DNA of 64,000 bases, taken from positions 4,112,347 to 4,176,346 of the forward strand of contig NZ_CM007717.1 of the NCBI RefSeq assembly GCF_002019855.1. The letters are read 5' to 3'. This document shows positions 50,096 to 59,254 of this stretch, one piece after another. A program made the position numbers and the translations under genes. The DNA is from Streptomyces antibioticus. GTDB lineage: Bacteria; Actinomycetota; Actinomycetes; Streptomycetales; Streptomycetaceae. Positions within the stretch are counted from its first letter, which is position 1, and the number at the start of each line of letters is the position of its first letter. The notes below the pieces were generated by a model, which saw only the letters and a list, made by a program, of their open reading frames with translations, had not been told where the DNA came from and searched no databases.

Positions 50096-51667
50096 ATGCA
50101 ACGGCGTACGTTCATCGCGGGCGGCACCGCCGCCCTCGCGGCGCTCACCACGGCCGCCTGCACGGGCGGCGACGACACGGGAGGCACCACGGACGGCTCC
50201 GCTCCCCGCCCCGGCACCGCGGCCGCGTCCCCGACACTGATCACCACCGGCGTCTCCGCGGCCGCCAACTGGTCCGCACTCGCACGCGACTTGGACGGCC
50301 CGCTGATCCGCCCCGGCGACGCCTCCTGGAACACCGCCCGCAAGCTCTACAACACCCGCTTCGACACCCTCAAGCCGGCCGCCGTGGCCTACGTCGCCCA
50401 CACCGACGACATCCGCACGGTCCTGGCGTACGCCCGCGCCCACCGCACGAAGGTCGCGATCCGCAACGGCGGCCACTCCTACGGCGGTTGGTCCTCCGGG
50501 GACGGCCGCCTGATCGTCGACGTCTCCAAGCTCGACAAGGTACGGGCGAGCGGGAGTTCGGCCGTGGTCGGCGCCGGCGCGAAGCTGATCGACGTCTACC
50601 GGGCACTCGCCGCCAAGGGCGTGACGATCCCGGCCGGCTCCTGCCCCACGGTCGGCGTCTCGGGCCTGGTGCTCGGCGGCGGCCACGGCGTGGTCTCCCG
50701 CGCCTACGGCCTGACCTGCGACAGCCTCACCCGGGCCACGATCGTCACGGCGGACGGCAAGCAGCTCGTCGCCGACGCCACCCACAACAAGGACCTGTTC
50801 TGGGCGCTGCGCGGCGCGGGCAACGGCAACTTCGGCGTCGTCACCGAGCTGCAGTTCAGGACCCATCCCGCGCCCCAGGCGGTCACCGGCTATCTCACCT
50901 GGCCCTGGGCGAAGGCGGCCGCGGTGGTGAAGGCGTGGCAGGAGTGGGGCCCCTCCCAGCCCGACGAGATCTGGTCCTCGCTCCATGTCTCCGCCTCGCC
51001 CGGCCGCACCCCCACCGTCTCGGTCGCCGCGTTCAGCATCGGCACCCACGGCGGGCTGAAGAACGCCGTGGACCGGCTGGCGGACCGGGTGGGCGCCCCG
51101 GCGTCGAGCGTGTCCCTGCGGCGCCGCTCCTACGAGGAGGCGATGGAGGTCTACGCCGGCTGCTCGTCCTTCGCCACCGACGCCCAGTGCCATCTGCCGG
51201 GCTCGACCCCGGGCCGCTCCCCGCAGGGCAAGCTGGGCCGCGAGACGTACGCGGCCCGCTCGGACTTCTTCGACCGCTCCCTGTCGGCGGCGGGCATCCA
51301 GACCCTGCTCAAGCAGATCACCGCGGTGCAGGGCGGCGCGGGCAGCATCGCGCTCACCGCGCTCGGCGGCGCCGTCAACCGGGTCTCCCCCACCGCCACG
51401 GCGTTCGTCCACCGCCGCTCGCGCATGCTCGCCCAGTACATCGCGTCCTGGGGAGCCGGCTCGGCGGGGACGGCGGCCCAGTCCTGGCTGACGAGGGCGC
51501 ACAAGGCGATGGGCCCGTACGCCTCGGGCGCCGCCTACCAGAACTACGCCGACCCGACGCTGACGAACTGGCGCAAGGCGTACTACGGCGACGCCCTCCC
51601 GCGCCTGACCCAGCTCAAGAGGCAGTACGACCCGCAGGGCTTCTTCAGCTACCCGCAGGCCCTCTGA
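50096..51667 (+). CDS. Exported berberine-bridge-type FAD oxidoreductase
   Basis: 523 aa. Twin-arginine start (MQRRTFIAGG) and a lipobox-like AAC at residues 20-22 suggest Tat export and lipid anchoring. FAD-binding domain with GGHSYGG (His127) and GSCPTVGVSG (Cys183), the two residues that bind FAD covalently in bicovalent BBE-like enzymes; C-terminal BBE motif NYADPTLTNWRKAYYG. It probably oxidises sugars or other alcohols outside the cell. The substrate is unknown; no biosynthetic cluster surrounds it. Confidence 0.9.
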   Translation: MQRRTFIAGGTAALAALTTAACTGGDDTGGTTDGSAPRPGTAAASPTLITTGVSAAANWSALARDLDGPLIRPGDASWNTARKLYNTRFDTLKPAAVAYVAHTDDIRTVLAYARAHRTKVAIRNGGHSYGGWSSGDGRLIVDVSKLDKVRASGSSAVVGAGAKLIDVYRALAAKGVTIPAGSCPTVGVSGLVLGGGHGVVSRAYGLTCDSLTRATIVTADGKQLVADATHNKDLFWALRGAGNGNFGVVTELQFRTHPAPQAVTGYLTWPWAKAAAVVKAWQEWGPSQPDEIWSSLHVSASPGRTPTVSVAAFSIGTHGGLKNAVDRLADRVGAPASSVSLRRRSYEEAMEVYAGCSSFATDAQCHLPGSTPGRSPQGKLGRETYAARSDFFDRSLSAAGIQTLLKQITAVQGGAGSIALTALGGAVNRVSPTATAFVHRRSRMLAQYIASWGAGSAGTAAQSWLTRAHKAMGPYASGAAYQNYADPTLTNWRKAYYGDALPRLTQLKRQYDPQGFFSYPQAL

Positions 51668-51691
51668 GGCCCCCTCACGGCAGCCTCCGGC

Positions 51692-52399
51692 CTACGCCGC
51701 GAGGTCCCGCTCCCTGCTCGCCGACCGCCGCGCCCCCGGGACCATCGCGTCCCGGGCGCCGGCGCGGGCCTCCTTGCTGCGCACCACCCAGCCGAGCCGC
51801 GACGACCGGTCCACGGCCTTCAGCAGCGGCGTGAGCAGCATCGACGCGAACGGCGACAGCAGCAGGGCCACCGCCGTACCGAGGGCGAAGCCGCCGATGA
51901 CGTCCGTCGGGTAGTGCACGCCCATGTAGACCCGGCAGAACCCTTCGAGCAGGGCTATCCCGAGGCCCACGAGCCCGAACTTCCGGTTGGCGACGAACAG
52001 CGCGACCGCCATGGCCATGGTGATGGTGGCGTGGTCGCTGACGAAGGAGTAGTCGGTCTTCCCGGAGACCAGCACCTCCAGGCCCTGATGGTCGAGGAAG
52101 GGCCGGGGCCGCTCCACGAACCCGCGTATCGGCACATTGACGACCACGGCGACGGCGGCGGCGAGCGGGGCCCACACCAGCGCGGCGACGGAGGACGCGG
52201 CCTCCTCGACCCCGCCGGGCCGCCGGCGCACGGTCCACCAGCACCACATGATCATCAGGATCATGGCGAACAACAGGCCGTACTCGCCGACGAACTCCAC
52301 GACCCGGTCCAGCCAGTGCGGTGCGTCCTTCGCGAGCCCGTTGATGTCGTAGAGCAGGTCGACGTCGGGGTTCGACCCGGAGTCGGCGAGTCCAGCCAT
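51692..52399 (-). CDS. PAP2-family membrane phosphatase
   Basis: 235 aa, five to six TM helices. PAP2 motifs: RGFVERPRP (motif 1, first Lys replaced by Arg), SFVSDHATIT (motif 2, PSGH degenerated to SDHA) and RVYMGVHYPTDV (motif 3, complete). Undecaprenyl-pyrophosphate or phosphatidic-acid phosphatase class. Basic cytoplasmic tail of about 35 residues. Confidence 0.9.
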   Translation of the reverse strand: MAGLADSGSNPDVDLLYDINGLAKDAPHWLDRVVEFVGEYGLLFAMILMIMWCWWTVRRRPGGVEEAASSVAALVWAPLAAAVAVVVNVPIRGFVERPRPFLDHQGLEVLVSGKTDYSFVSDHATITMAMAVALFVANRKFGLVGLGIALLEGFCRVYMGVHYPTDVIGGFALGTAVALLLSPFASMLLTPLLKAVDRSSRLGWVVRSKEARAGARDAMVPGARRSASRERDLAA

Positions 52400-52566
52400 G
52401 GTGCTGCGGCCCCTTCGTCATGATCGTGCGCGGCGCTCGCGTGCGCCTGTCCCCACAGGAACGCACGACCCCCGTCGATACGTTCCGCTCTCCATCGAAT
52501 GATCACGCAGACGTTATCGAAGAGAGATACATCACCGCAGCTCAGGGGGGTCGAAGACGGTCCCCG

Positions 52567-53634
52567 TCAGACGGTCGTGGGGAGCGCTTTCGCGCCATCT
52601 TCGGTCACCCGGGTGGCGCCGAAGTACTTGCGGGTGTCGATCGGGTCGAACCGGATGACGGCGCCCGTGTACGGAGCGTCGATCATGTACCCGCCGCCGA
52701 CGTAGATGCCCACGTGGTCGATGGCACGGGAGTTGGTGGGATCGGGCGAGAAGAACACCAGGTCACCGGGGAGCAGTTCGTCACGGGAGGGGTGCGGTCC
52801 CGCGTTGTACTGGTCATTGGCCACCCGGGGCAGGGTGATCCCCACGCTCTCGTAGGCAGCCTTGGTCAGCCCCGAACAGTCGAACCGCCCACCCTGATCA
52901 GCCGTACCGTTCCCACCCCACAGATAGGGCGTGCCAAGCTTCTTCTGCGCAAAGTAGATAGCCCCCGCGGCCTGCTCGGAGGGGTCGACCCGGGTCACCG
53001 GGGCCGCGAAGGACTCCTCCAGGGTCGTGATCGTCTTCACGTAGTTCTGGGTCTCCCGGTACGGCGGCACGCCCCCGTACTTGATGACCGCGTAGGCACC
53101 CGCGTTGTAGGCGGCGAGCATGTTCCGTGTGGCGTCGCCGGGGACGTCCTTCACGTACGAGGCGAGCTGGCAGTCGTACGACGCGGCCGACGGGATCGCG
53201 TCGTCGGGGTCCCAGACGTCACGGTCGCCGTCGCCGTCGCCGTCGATGCCGTGCGTGGCCCAGGTGCCGGGGATGAACTGCGCTATCCCCTGCGCGGCCG
53301 CCGGGCTCTGCGCCCTGGGGTTGAAGCCGCTCTCCTGGTAGAGCTGGGCGGCGAGCAGCGCGGGGTTGATGGCGGGGCAGAGATTGCCCCACTTCTGCAC
53401 GAGGTTCTGGTACGCGGCCGGCACGGCACCCTTGGCGAGCGTCCTGACGCCGCCGCCGACCCCGCCCGTGACGTTCCCGGCGACCAGGTACACGCCGATG
53501 ACGAGCACCATCATGAAGGCGACCCCGGCACCGACGGCGGCCGTCCCCACGATCCACGCCTTACGCACCGTCAACCGCCCCTCGCCGCCCGTGAGTCCGC
53601 CCCGGTCAGTGTAGAGGCGTATAAGTTCGTGCAC
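52567..53634 (-). CDS. Two-domain cell-wall hydrolase: lytic transglycosylase + NlpC/P60
   Basis: 355 aa from GTG 53634 (an in-frame GTG near 53568, before RKAWIVGT, is an alternative). One TM helix (about residues 28-52), then an SLT domain with catalytic Glu in QLYQESGFNP and AYNAGAYAV, then an NlpC/P60 domain with Cys in FDCSGLT, His in IDHVGIYVGG. The order matches VirB1/TcpG-type hydrolases of Gram-positive conjugation systems. The T4SS-like cmd operon begins 1.4 kb away on the other strand. Confidence 0.9.
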   Translation of the reverse strand: MHELIRLYTDRGGLTGGEGRLTVRKAWIVGTAAVGAGVAFMMVLVIGVYLVAGNVTGGVGGGVRTLAKGAVPAAYQNLVQKWGNLCPAINPALLAAQLYQESGFNPRAQSPAAAQGIAQFIPGTWATHGIDGDGDGDRDVWDPDDAIPSAASYDCQLASYVKDVPGDATRNMLAAYNAGAYAVIKYGGVPPYRETQNYVKTITTLEESFAAPVTRVDPSEQAAGAIYFAQKKLGTPYLWGGNGTADQGGRFDCSGLTKAAYESVGITLPRVANDQYNAGPHPSRDELLPGDLVFFSPDPTNSRAIDHVGIYVGGGYMIDAPYTGAVIRFDPIDTRKYFGATRVTEDGAKALPTTV

Positions 53635-53678
53635 GGAGACCGCAGAGCGCCGTTTTCACGCCGAGGAGGACCCCGCCG

Positions 53679-53921
53679 ATGTCCGACGTCCCCCAGGACC
53701 TCACCTGGATCCGCGCCGCCCCGCCGGGAGCGACCGGCCCCGGCCCCTGGTTCGAGGTCGCCTTCGGTGAGGGCGACGACGGCGAGGCCCCCGTCCACAT
53801 CCGCGTCACCGACAACCCGGAGAACATCGTCACGACGAACCGCCGCAAGTGGGACGCCTTCGTCCTGGGCGTCCAGGCAGGCGAGTTCGACCACTTCGTG
53901 GAAGGCGTGGACCTGACCTGA
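53679..53921 (+). CDS. DUF397 protein
   Basis: 80 aa with the DUF397 hallmarks RVTDNPENIV and KWDAFVLGVQAGEFD. DUF397 proteins usually pair with an XRE-type regulator and act as small modulators; no such regulator is adjacent, so this is an orphan copy. GGAGGA lies upstream of the ATG. Confidence 0.85.
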   Translation: MSDVPQDLTWIRAAPPGATGPGPWFEVAFGEGDDGEAPVHIRVTDNPENIVTTNRRKWDAFVLGVQAGEFDHFVEGVDLT

Positions 53922-53928
53922 CCGGGCG

Positions 53929-54765
53929 TCACGGACCACCGCCGCCCTCGTCCAGGGCGTCCAGAAACCGCCCCTGGAAGTCCCTCTCGGCCCGCCGACA
54001 GGGCGCCGAGAAGAAGGCCCGCCCGGCCTCCGCGAGCGAACACCCCAGCAGGGCCCTGGTGACCAGCACCGCCTCGGCCCCGTGGCAGCCGTGGTCCTTC
54101 AGCCACTGCTGGAGCCGGTCCGGATCCCGGGACGCTTCCCAGCCCGGCCGGGCGGCCTCGACCACGGCCGCGACGCGATGCTCGCGCCCCCACACATCCC
54201 CCCGCACCACCGCATGCAGATGCTGGTCGTGCCACCCGTCCTCGTGCAGCAGCGCGCCCCGCATCGTGCCCTCGTACGCGTAGCCCGCCTTTCCCGCCAC
54301 CCGGCAGGACGGCTCGTTCGCCACGGAGTGGCACAGGCGCAGGCGGTGCAGGCCGAGGTCGTCGAAGGCCCAGCGGGTCAGTCGTTCCACCGCCGGGACG
54401 GCGAGGCCGCGCCCCCGGGCCGGCGGCAGCAGCCAGTACACGATCTCCGCGCTCCCGCCCGCGAGATCGACGTCGTTCCAGCCGGCCAGCCCGACGACGT
54501 CCCCGCCGTCCACCGGCGCGAGGGCCCAGACCGCGCCGGTCCCGGCCCGCCACCGCTCGCCCATGCGCGCGATCCGCAGCTCGGCGGCGGTGAGGTCGGC
54601 GACGGTCAGCAGGTTCCACTTCCGGATCGCGGGATCCCCCGCGGCCGCGACCAGCGCCGCCGCGTCCGCCGCCCGCCAGGGCCGCAGCTCCAGTCCCTGC
54701 GCCACCGGCCCCAGCACGGGCTGTTCGGCACCCCTCATCGTCTCTGACGCCCCCTCACTCGCCAT
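53929..54765 (-). CDS. GNAT acetyltransferase (RimJ/RimL-like) with C-terminal extension
   Basis: 278 aa. Residues 20-185 are a RimJ/RimL GNAT (LELRPWRAADAAALVAAAGD, LPPARGRGLAVPAVERLTRW, LHRLRLCHSVANEPSCRVAG). An extra C-terminal part of about 80 residues carries CHGAEAVLVTRALLGCSLAE with three Cys; I do not recognise it. Converges on the DUF397 gene. Confidence 0.88.
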   Translation of the reverse strand: MASEGASETMRGAEQPVLGPVAQGLELRPWRAADAAALVAAAGDPAIRKWNLLTVADLTAAELRIARMGERWRAGTGAVWALAPVDGGDVVGLAGWNDVDLAGGSAEIVYWLLPPARGRGLAVPAVERLTRWAFDDLGLHRLRLCHSVANEPSCRVAGKAGYAYEGTMRGALLHEDGWHDQHLHAVVRGDVWGREHRVAAVVEAARPGWEASRDPDRLQQWLKDHGCHGAEAVLVTRALLGCSLAEAGRAFFSAPCRRAERDFQGRFLDALDEGGGGP

Positions 54766-55070
54766 GGGCCCACCGCCACCATGAGACCATCGGAGAACAG
54801 GAAGACCGGCCTCACCCGACCAGCCGTCAGAAGCGGAACAGGGCCGTGAAGTGGGTCAACGACGGAACCACACCAAGGTTCCGCTCCGGCCTCATTGCCC
54901 GGCGTGACCGGCCGTGATACACAGAGTGACCGTACGAGACATTCATACGAATCCCGCTCATCAATGGCGCCAAGTCGACATGAGACGGCGGCATTGTCGG
55001 CGACAATGAGTCCTGACCTCTGCACACCGCAGGGGACACGCGGAACTACCCACCAGGGGCGGTGACTTAC
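54766..55070. other. Regulatory region before the cmd operon
   Basis: No gene seen. It contains the perfect inverted repeat CATTGTC-GGC-GACAATG (54992-55008), 62 bp before the first cmd ATG, a candidate operator, and AT-richer sequence at 54910-54970 where a promoter would fit. Confidence 0.6.
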
Positions 55071-55379
55071 ATGCTGTTCGCGGCCGACAAAGGCGATATC
55101 AACACCATCATCGGCGGGATCGCTCCCGACTGGGGCCCCTTCGGCAGCCTGGGCAACGAGGCGAAGACGATGATCCAGGTGGTGATGGCCGTGGCCATCC
55201 TGCTCTGCCTGGGCATCGCCGTCTGGGGCGCGGCCAAACAGCGCATCGGCGCCACGGCCCTCCGGGACACCTTCAGCGCGGAACAGGGCAAGGGCCTCAT
55301 CATCGCCGGCCTGACGGGCGTCTTCATCATCGGATCGCTCGGCACCCTGTTCACGATCGTGTACGGCATGGCCATCTAG
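55071..55379 (+). CDS. cmdF: CmdF-position small two-TM protein, VirB2-like
   Basis: 102 aa. An N-terminal hydrophilic part (MLFAADKGDINTIIGGIAPD) is followed by two TM helices at about residues 35-55 and 78-100 with a basic loop (KQRIGATALRD). Size and topology resemble VirB2/TrbC pilin-like subunits. First of six co-directional genes matching the cmdA-F (conserved membrane proteins in differentiation) locus of S. coelicolor; there the operon is needed for correct sporulation and chromosome segregation. GTG 55062 is an alternative start. Confidence 0.75.
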   Translation: MLFAADKGDINTIIGGIAPDWGPFGSLGNEAKTMIQVVMAVAILLCLGIAVWGAAKQRIGATALRDTFSAEQGKGLIIAGLTGVFIIGSLGTLFTIVYGMAI

Positions 55380-55541
55380 CCCGGCTCCCCGGCCCCCGCA
55401 CTCCCACCCACCCGTCGCGCCCACCGGCTGAGGTTGCGTCTCCCTGATGTCGAGTCACCACACCGCGCCCGCGCGGGAACCAGCACGGCTACCGTCGTAC
55501 TCCTACGCGTTCCGGTACGGCAGCGAGGGGGCGTTCGCGGC

Positions 55542-56360
55542 ATGACTCCCGGCGACGAACACGACTACGGCGAGCACACGGGCACCCGTCTGCGCCTCCC
55601 CGAGACCGACCCCTACGGCGGCGCCCGCCGCCCCGCCCGCTCCTCGTCCCGCAGCCTGGTCACGGTCGTCGGCGTCGTCGTCCTCCTCATCGCGGCCATC
55701 GCCTTCGCGAACCGCGGCGGAGACGACTCCGGTTCCTCCGGCACGGCCACGGAAGCGAACAAGCCGGAAACCAAGTCCACGGCCCCCACCGGCACGAAGC
55801 CGGTGGAGTCGAAGCGGGCCGGCATCCCGTCCGGGTTCGCCCGGACCGAACAGGGCGCCCAGTCGGCGGCCGCCAACTACGCGGTGGCGCTGGGCTCGAC
55901 CGGCATGTTCAAGAAGGACAGCAGACACAGCCTCGTCGACGCCGTCTACACCACCGGCGCGGCGGCGAAGCTCCAGGGCGCCATGGACCAGGCGTACTCG
56001 GCCGACTTCCTCGCCAAGATGGGCCTGGACGCCGGGGGCGCCGCCCCCAAGGGCAACACCTTCGTCTCCCGCGTCGTCCCCGTGGGCACCACCGTCGAGG
56101 CGTACTCGGACACGACCGCCAAGGTCGCCGTCTGGTACCTCGGTCTGATCGGCATGTCCGGCACCACGTCGACCGACCCGGTCACCTCGTCCTGGAAGAC
56201 CTGGACGTTCGACCTGACCTGGGCCGACGGCGACTGGAAGATCGCCGCCGACACCCAGCGCAACGGCCCCGCCCCGGTCCCCGGCGACGACCAGGCCGCC
56301 ACCTCCGACGAGATCAGCAAGGCCATCGAGGAGTACGGAGGGTTCACGTATGCCCGGTAA
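55542..56360 (+). CDS. cmdE: CmdE-position VirB8/TcpC-like bitopic protein
   Basis: 272 aa. Cytoplasmic N-terminus of about 35 residues, one TM helix (about 38-58, LVTVVGVVVLLIAAIAFA), a Thr/Lys-rich linker, then a domain of about 180 residues with an NTF2-like pattern ending in WTFDLTWADGDWKIA, as in TcpC/VirB8 T4SS core proteins. Its end overlaps the next gene by 11 bases. Confidence 0.78.
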   Translation: MTPGDEHDYGEHTGTRLRLPETDPYGGARRPARSSSRSLVTVVGVVVLLIAAIAFANRGGDDSGSSGTATEANKPETKSTAPTGTKPVESKRAGIPSGFARTEQGAQSAAANYAVALGSTGMFKKDSRHSLVDAVYTTGAAAKLQGAMDQAYSADFLAKMGLDAGGAAPKGNTFVSRVVPVGTTVEAYSDTTAKVAVWYLGLIGMSGTTSTDPVTSSWKTWTFDLTWADGDWKIAADTQRNGPAPVPGDDQAATSDEISKAIEEYGGFTYAR

Positions 56361-57690
56361 CCCGCACCGCCTGCTCAGGCTCGCCGGAGTCGTTACGGCC
56401 GTCCAGACCTCCGCCGTGCTGCTGGCCACCCGCGCCTACGCGGCCCCGACACCCGACCCGAGCCCGTCGGGCTCGCCGACGCCCAGCCCCAGCAACACCG
56501 TGGACTGCAGCCTGATCCCGGGCGAGGCCAAGAAGTACTGCGAGCGCGGCAACACCAGCCCCGGCACCACCCAGAACCCCACCGTCTCCGACACCCTAGA
56601 CCCCCTCTCCTCCCTGGCGAAGGGCTGTGCCGAGGCCGCCGCGTGGACCGTCAAGAAGCTCAGTGAGGCGGTGAAGGAGACGGCGAACGTCGACTTCACC
56701 AACCCCCGCTTCCTCCAGCAGTACGCCGTCGTCTTCGCCGCCTCCACCGTCCTCACCCTCCTGCTGTGGCTGCTGGCCGTCGCCAAGCGGGCGGTCCGCG
56801 GCGTCCCCCTGCCCACCGCCATCGGCGAAGCCGTCGGCTTCCTCTGGCTGACCGTCCTCGCCTCCGCCTTCACCCCCCTGATCCTCTACACCGTCGTCTC
56901 CGCCACCGACGGCATCACCGAGGTCCTCGCGAAGACCACCGGCGACCAGACCGACACCTTCTTCGGCACCTTCTCCGCCGCCCTGGAGAAGGGCGAGAAC
57001 ATCGGCGGCGGCCCGATCATGCTGATCGTCGTCTCCCTGGTCAGCATCCTCGCCGCCGGCGTCCTCTGGCTGGAGCTGGTCATCCGCGCCGCGCTCCTCT
57101 ACGTCGGCGCCCTCCTCGGCACCGTCGTCTACGCCGGCCTGGTCGACAAGAACCTGTGGAGCCACGTCCGCCGCTGGGCCGGCATCATGATCGCCGTCAT
57201 CCTGGTCAAACCGGTCATCGTGATCGTCCTCGGCCTGGCCGGCGCCCTCTCCGCCGACGACGGACCCAACGCGTTCTCCGCCGTCGTCTCCGGCCTGTCC
57301 ATCATCCTGCTCGCCATCTTCGCCAGCGCGATGATCTACCGCTTCGTCCCCGGCTTCGGCGACGAGATCGCCGGCTCCCGCAACAACCGCATCATGCAGG
57401 GCGCCGAAGGCAAGGCCGCCGCAGTCATCAGCTCCCCCGCGACCCTCGTCGCCCAGGGCATCAAGACCCACAGCACCCGCGCCGACAACAACGGCGGCGG
57501 AACCACCTCCAGTGGCCCCCGCCCCGCCAACCCGGCCTCCGGAGGCGTCGCCGCGCACAGCTCGCGCACCTCGAACGGAGGCGGCGGATCTGTCCCCTCC
57601 GCCGCACCCGCACCCCGCACGAGCGGCACGGTCAACACCCCGCACGCAGGCAACACCCGCAACAACCGCACGGGAGGTGAAGGGCGTTGA
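56350..57690 (+). CDS. cmdD: CmdD-position VirB6/TrbL-like polytopic protein
   Basis: 446 aa. Signal-like first helix and a Pro/Ser linker (TPDPSPSGSPTPSPSN), then about six TM helices between residues 118 and 340, then a hydrophilic Asn/Gly/Ser-rich cytoplasmic tail of about 100 residues. This is the layout of VirB6/TrbL channel components. Coupled to the next gene by a TTGA overlap. Confidence 0.8.
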   Translation: MPGNPHRLLRLAGVVTAVQTSAVLLATRAYAAPTPDPSPSGSPTPSPSNTVDCSLIPGEAKKYCERGNTSPGTTQNPTVSDTLDPLSSLAKGCAEAAAWTVKKLSEAVKETANVDFTNPRFLQQYAVVFAASTVLTLLLWLLAVAKRAVRGVPLPTAIGEAVGFLWLTVLASAFTPLILYTVVSATDGITEVLAKTTGDQTDTFFGTFSAALEKGENIGGGPIMLIVVSLVSILAAGVLWLELVIRAALLYVGALLGTVVYAGLVDKNLWSHVRRWAGIMIAVILVKPVIVIVLGLAGALSADDGPNAFSAVVSGLSIILLAIFASAMIYRFVPGFGDEIAGSRNNRIMQGAEGKAAAVISSPATLVAQGIKTHSTRADNNGGGTTSSGPRPANPASGGVAAHSSRTSNGGGGSVPSAAPAPRTSGTVNTPHAGNTRNNRTGGEGR

Positions 57691-59246
57691 CGACCGAGTC
57701 CCACATGTCCCACGCGATCTCGCCCCGCCGCACTTATCTGATCGGCCGCGCCCGGCCGAACGCGATCGTCGGCCGCAACCGCGAGACCGGCGAGATCGCC
57801 CTGATCATCGCCGGGGCCTTCCTCGGCATGATGTGCGGACTCCTCGTCCCCGTCCTCTCGCTGCGCATCGTGCTGCTGACCGGCTTCCCGCTGATCGCGC
57901 TCGCCGCGGTCTACGTGCCGTACAAGCACCGCACGTTCTACAAGTGGTTCGAGATCAACCGCAGTTACAAGCGCAGCCTGCGCCGCGGCACCGCCTACCG
58001 CTCCGGCGTCATGGAGGCCGGCACCCGCATCGGCGGCGAGGAGATCGAGGTCGGCCCGCCCCCGGGCATCGGCCGCATCAGCTGGCTGGCCGCCCCCTTC
58101 GGCCCCGACGAGATCGCCGTACTCCTGCACGCGGACCGCCGTACGGTCACCGCCGCCATCGAGATCGAGGGCCCCGGCGTCGGCCTGCGCGACAGCGAGG
58201 ACCAGGAAGCCCTCGTCGACCGCTTCGGCACCCTCCTCAAGCACGTGGCCAACGGCGACGGATTCGTCACCCGCCTCCAGATGCTCGCCCGCACCCTGCC
58301 CGCCGACCCCGACGCCCACGCCAAGGACGTCGCCCAGCGCGGCGACGACAAGGCCCTGCCCTGGCTCCAGACGTCGTACGACCAGCTCCAGTCCATGGTG
58401 TCGACGAGCAGCGAGCAGCACCGCGCCTACCTCGTCGCCTGCATGCACTACAACCGCGAACTGGCCGCCGAGGCCCACGCCATGGCCCGCGCCGCCCGCC
58501 CCCAGGCCGGCCGCAAGCTGGACCGCGACGCCGGCCTCGCCGTCGTCATGGCCCGCGAGCTGACCGACATCTGCTCCCGGCTCCAGGAGGCGGACATCCG
58601 CGTCCGCCAGCCCCTCGGCCAGGGCCGCCTCGCCTCGCTCATCCACTCCATGTACGACCCGGACCACCCCATCGACCACATCCAGGCGATGACCCGGCGC
58701 AACGCCTGGCCGGCCGAACTGGACGCCATGGAGCCCACGTTCCTCCAGGCCAAGACCCGCGAGTCGGCCACCCGCGCCCCCTGGTGCCACGCCACGGCCT
58801 GGGTCAAGGAGTGGCCCATGACCCCCGTCGGCGTGAACTTCCTGGCCCCGCTCCTCGTCCACACCCCGGACGTCATCCGCACCGTCGCCGTCACGATGGA
58901 CCTCGAACCCACCGAGGTCGCCATCGAACGCATGCTCACCGAGAAGACCAACGACGAGGCCGAGGCCAGCCGCGCCGCCAAGATGAACCGCACCGTCGAC
59001 CCCCGCGACGTCGCCGCCCACTCCCGCCTCGACCAGCGGGGCGAGGACCTGGCCTCCGGCGCCGCCGGCGTCAACCTGGTCGGCTACATCACCGTCTCCT
59101 CCCGGACCCCCGAGGCCCTCGCCCGCGACAAGCGCACGATAAGGGCGTCCGCGGGCAAGTCGTACCTGAAGCTGGAGTGGTGCGACCGTGAGCACCACCG
59201 CGCGTTCGTGAACACGCTCCCGTTCGCCACCGGCATCCGAAGGTAG
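57687..59246 (+). CDS. cmdC: CmdC-position protein: VirB4 N-terminal part with PrgI-like anchor
   Basis: 519 aa from TTG 57687; GGAGGTG seven bases upstream supports this start. Two TM helices (about residues 32-78) as in PrgI/SCO6880-type proteins, then a soluble part equivalent to the N-terminal domain of VirB4 ATPases, with no Walker motif. The ATPase half is in the next gene, so VirB4 is split in two. Ends nine bases before it. Confidence 0.8.
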   Translation: MTTESHMSHAISPRRTYLIGRARPNAIVGRNRETGEIALIIAGAFLGMMCGLLVPVLSLRIVLLTGFPLIALAAVYVPYKHRTFYKWFEINRSYKRSLRRGTAYRSGVMEAGTRIGGEEIEVGPPPGIGRISWLAAPFGPDEIAVLLHADRRTVTAAIEIEGPGVGLRDSEDQEALVDRFGTLLKHVANGDGFVTRLQMLARTLPADPDAHAKDVAQRGDDKALPWLQTSYDQLQSMVSTSSEQHRAYLVACMHYNRELAAEAHAMARAARPQAGRKLDRDAGLAVVMARELTDICSRLQEADIRVRQPLGQGRLASLIHSMYDPDHPIDHIQAMTRRNAWPAELDAMEPTFLQAKTRESATRAPWCHATAWVKEWPMTPVGVNFLAPLLVHTPDVIRTVAVTMDLEPTEVAIERMLTEKTNDEAEASRAAKMNRTVDPRDVAAHSRLDQRGEDLASGAAGVNLVGYITVSSRTPEALARDKRTIRASAGKSYLKLEWCDREHHRAFVNTLPFATGIRR

Positions 59247-59254
59247 GGCTTCAC

